DNA of 64,000 bases from Pseudomonas cuatrocienegasensis (GTDB taxonomy: Bacteria > Pseudomonadota > Gammaproteobacteria > Pseudomonadales > Pseudomonadaceae). The notes under the pieces are model-generated. The model ran no database searches and was not told where the DNA came from. It saw only the letters and a list, made by a program, of their open reading frames with translations. Numbering within the stretch: the first letter of the stretch is position 1; the number at the start of each line of letters is the position of its first letter. This document shows, piece after piece, positions 62,885-64,000 of this stretch. Location: positions 39,768 to 103,767 of the forward strand of contig NZ_FOFP01000008.1 in assembly GCF_900110925.1 (NCBI RefSeq), in the 5' to 3' direction. The translations under genes were made by a program, and so were the position numbers.

Positions 62885-63865
62885 GTGACCCACCTGTCCC
62901 CTGCTGCCCGCCGCCGTGCCGGCCTGCCCCGCGAGCTGATCATCGACACCGACCCGGGCGCCGATGACGTGGTCGCCCTGCTGTTCGCCCTGGCCTCGCC
63001 CGAGGCGCTGAACCTGCGCGCGATCACCACCGTGGCCGGCAACGTGCGCCTGGACAAGACCACCCGCAACGCCTGCCTGGCGCGCGAATGGGCCGGGCGC
63101 GAAGAAGTGCCGGTGTACGCCGGCGCGCCAACGCCGCTGGTCCGCACGCCGATCTACGCCGAGAACGTCCACGGCCAGGAGGGTCTGCCGGGCATCACCG
63201 TACACACGCCCGCCTGCGGCGCGGAACCGAGTAGCGCGGTGGAGTACCTGATCGATACCTTGCGCGCCGCCGCGCCCCAGAGCATCACCCTGGCCATGCT
63301 CGGCCCGCAGACCAACCTGGCGCTGGCGTTGATCCAGGCGCCCGACATCGTCCAGGGCCTGGAAGAAGTGGTGGTCATGGGCGGCGCCCACTTCAACGGC
63401 GGCAACATCACCCCGGCGGCCGAATTCAACCTGTTCGCCGACCCCCACGCCGCCCAGGTGGTGCTCGCCAGCGGCGTACCGCTGACCTACGTGCCGCTCG
63501 ACGTGACCCACAAGATCCTTACCAGCGAGCCGCGCCTGGCCGCCATCCAGGCCCTGGGCAACCGCGCGAGCAGCCTGGTCATCGACATCCTCAATGAATA
63601 CGTCAAGCTCGATATGGACCACTACGGCCTGCCCGGCGGGCCGATCCACGACGCCAGCGTTATCGCCTACCTGCTGCAGCCCAGCCTGTTCCAGGGCCGC
63701 GACCTGCACCTGAACATCGACACCCGCGAAGGCCCAAGCCTCGGCCAGACCCTCGCCGACTGGTACGGCACCCTGCAACAACCGGCCAACGTGCACTGGC
63801 TCGGCGACGGCGACGCCCAGGGCTTCTTCGACCTGCTCACTGAACGCCTCGGCCGGCTGGCGTAA
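62885..63865 (+). CDS. Ribonucleoside hydrolase
   Basis: 326 residues. The calcium-binding signature LIIDTDPGADDVVALLFALA holds Asp21, Asp23 and Asp28; TIAGN-like AITTVAGNV and EFNLFADPHAA follow. It splits ribonucleosides into base and ribose, feeding RbsK. The start is GTG 62885 with AGGAG 8 nt upstream; a longer open frame from 62456 is antisense or shadow to rbsK. The three genes form one operon for nucleoside use. Confidence 0.92.
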   Translation: MTHLSPAARRRAGLPRELIIDTDPGADDVVALLFALASPEALNLRAITTVAGNVRLDKTTRNACLAREWAGREEVPVYAGAPTPLVRTPIYAENVHGQEGLPGITVHTPACGAEPSSAVEYLIDTLRAAAPQSITLAMLGPQTNLALALIQAPDIVQGLEEVVVMGGAHFNGGNITPAAEFNLFADPHAAQVVLASGVPLTYVPLDVTHKILTSEPRLAAIQALGNRASSLVIDILNEYVKLDMDHYGLPGGPIHDASVIAYLLQPSLFQGRDLHLNIDTREGPSLGQTLADWYGTLQQPANVHWLGDGDAQGFFDLLTERLGRLA

Positions 63866-63920
63866 CAGCGCCAACAGCCAGGCCCGGAACCGCTGAACCC
63901 CCGGGGCTGCCACCCCATAC

Positions 63921-63990
63921 GTAGCCTGGGTGGAGCAGCGCGATACCCGGGGCACCTTTCCCGGGTGTCGCTGCGCTCGACCCAGGCTAC
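63921..63990. repeat. 70-bp palindromic repeat
   Basis: GTAGCCTGGGTGGAGCAGCG ... CTGCGCTCGACCCAGGCTAC. It is the same hairpin as in the 42.8-43.9 kb array, here alone after the nucleoside hydrolase gene, in the flipped orientation. Confidence 0.85.
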
Positions 63991-64000
63991 GGGCTGGCGC

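Overview
The window is GC-rich, densely packed gammaproteobacterial chromosome that reads as Pseudomonas. The assignment rests on gene content: a cyanide-insensitive oxidase gene, the fused dehydroshikimate dehydratase QuiC, the split pca loci, and many scattered REP hairpins. No rRNA, tRNA, CRISPR array, prophage or intact insertion sequence was found.

Layout. 1-10 kb: the start of cioA, an MFS exporter, an HscC chaperone with two membrane-anchored J-proteins, a DJ-1 family protein, a purine permease and trmA. 11-29 kb: hydroaromatic (quinate/shikimate) region with aroQ, an NAD-type shikimate dehydrogenase, a TetR regulator, quiC, a DMT transporter, a TIM-barrel isomerase, a GFO/IDH/MocA oxidoreductase, an IclR regulator, a tripartite tricarboxylate transporter (B-A-C order), an OprD porin, an HBM-type chemoreceptor and a ketosteroid-dehydrogenase-like flavoprotein. 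29.5-41 kb: protocatechuate branch of the beta-ketoadipate pathway (pcaC, D, B, F, J, I, R, G, H, Q), with an AEC transporter and a ZapE-type ATPase downstream of pcaG. 41-54 kb: housekeeping and small genes (DUF4345, DUF411, YpfJ-like protease, RIO kinase, Ada, MazG-like, CmoM, lipoproteins, regulators). 54.9-60.8 kb: bacteriophytochrome signalling operon (bphP, response regulator, hybrid kinase, bphO). 60.9-63.9 kb: LacI regulator, ribokinase and nucleoside hydrolase.

How it fits together. Dehydroquinate or shikimate goes to dehydroshikimate (AroQ, AroE), then to protocatechuate (QuiC), then by PcaHG, B, C, D, IJ and F to succinyl-CoA and acetyl-CoA. The whole route is within about 30 kb, with uptake (OprD, Tct) and perhaps chemotaxis beside it. 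No PQQ quinate dehydrogenase, pcaK or pcaT is seen here.

The main result of the hunt is a set of repeated palindromic sites that tie these operons together. AACCAGYTRG sites lie before aroQ, quiC and the tct operon. GTTCGRTWATCG sites lie before quiC, tct, pcaI and pcaR. A TGGAAC-N3-RTTCYA site lies before both the oxidoreductase operon and the distant flavoprotein gene, suggesting they form one regulon of unknown substrate. A PcaQ-type box precedes pcaH. Other notable structures are a 192-bp tandem array made from the junction of two convergent genes, with one inverted hairpin, and a 285-bp element with 21-bp perfect terminal inverted repeats.
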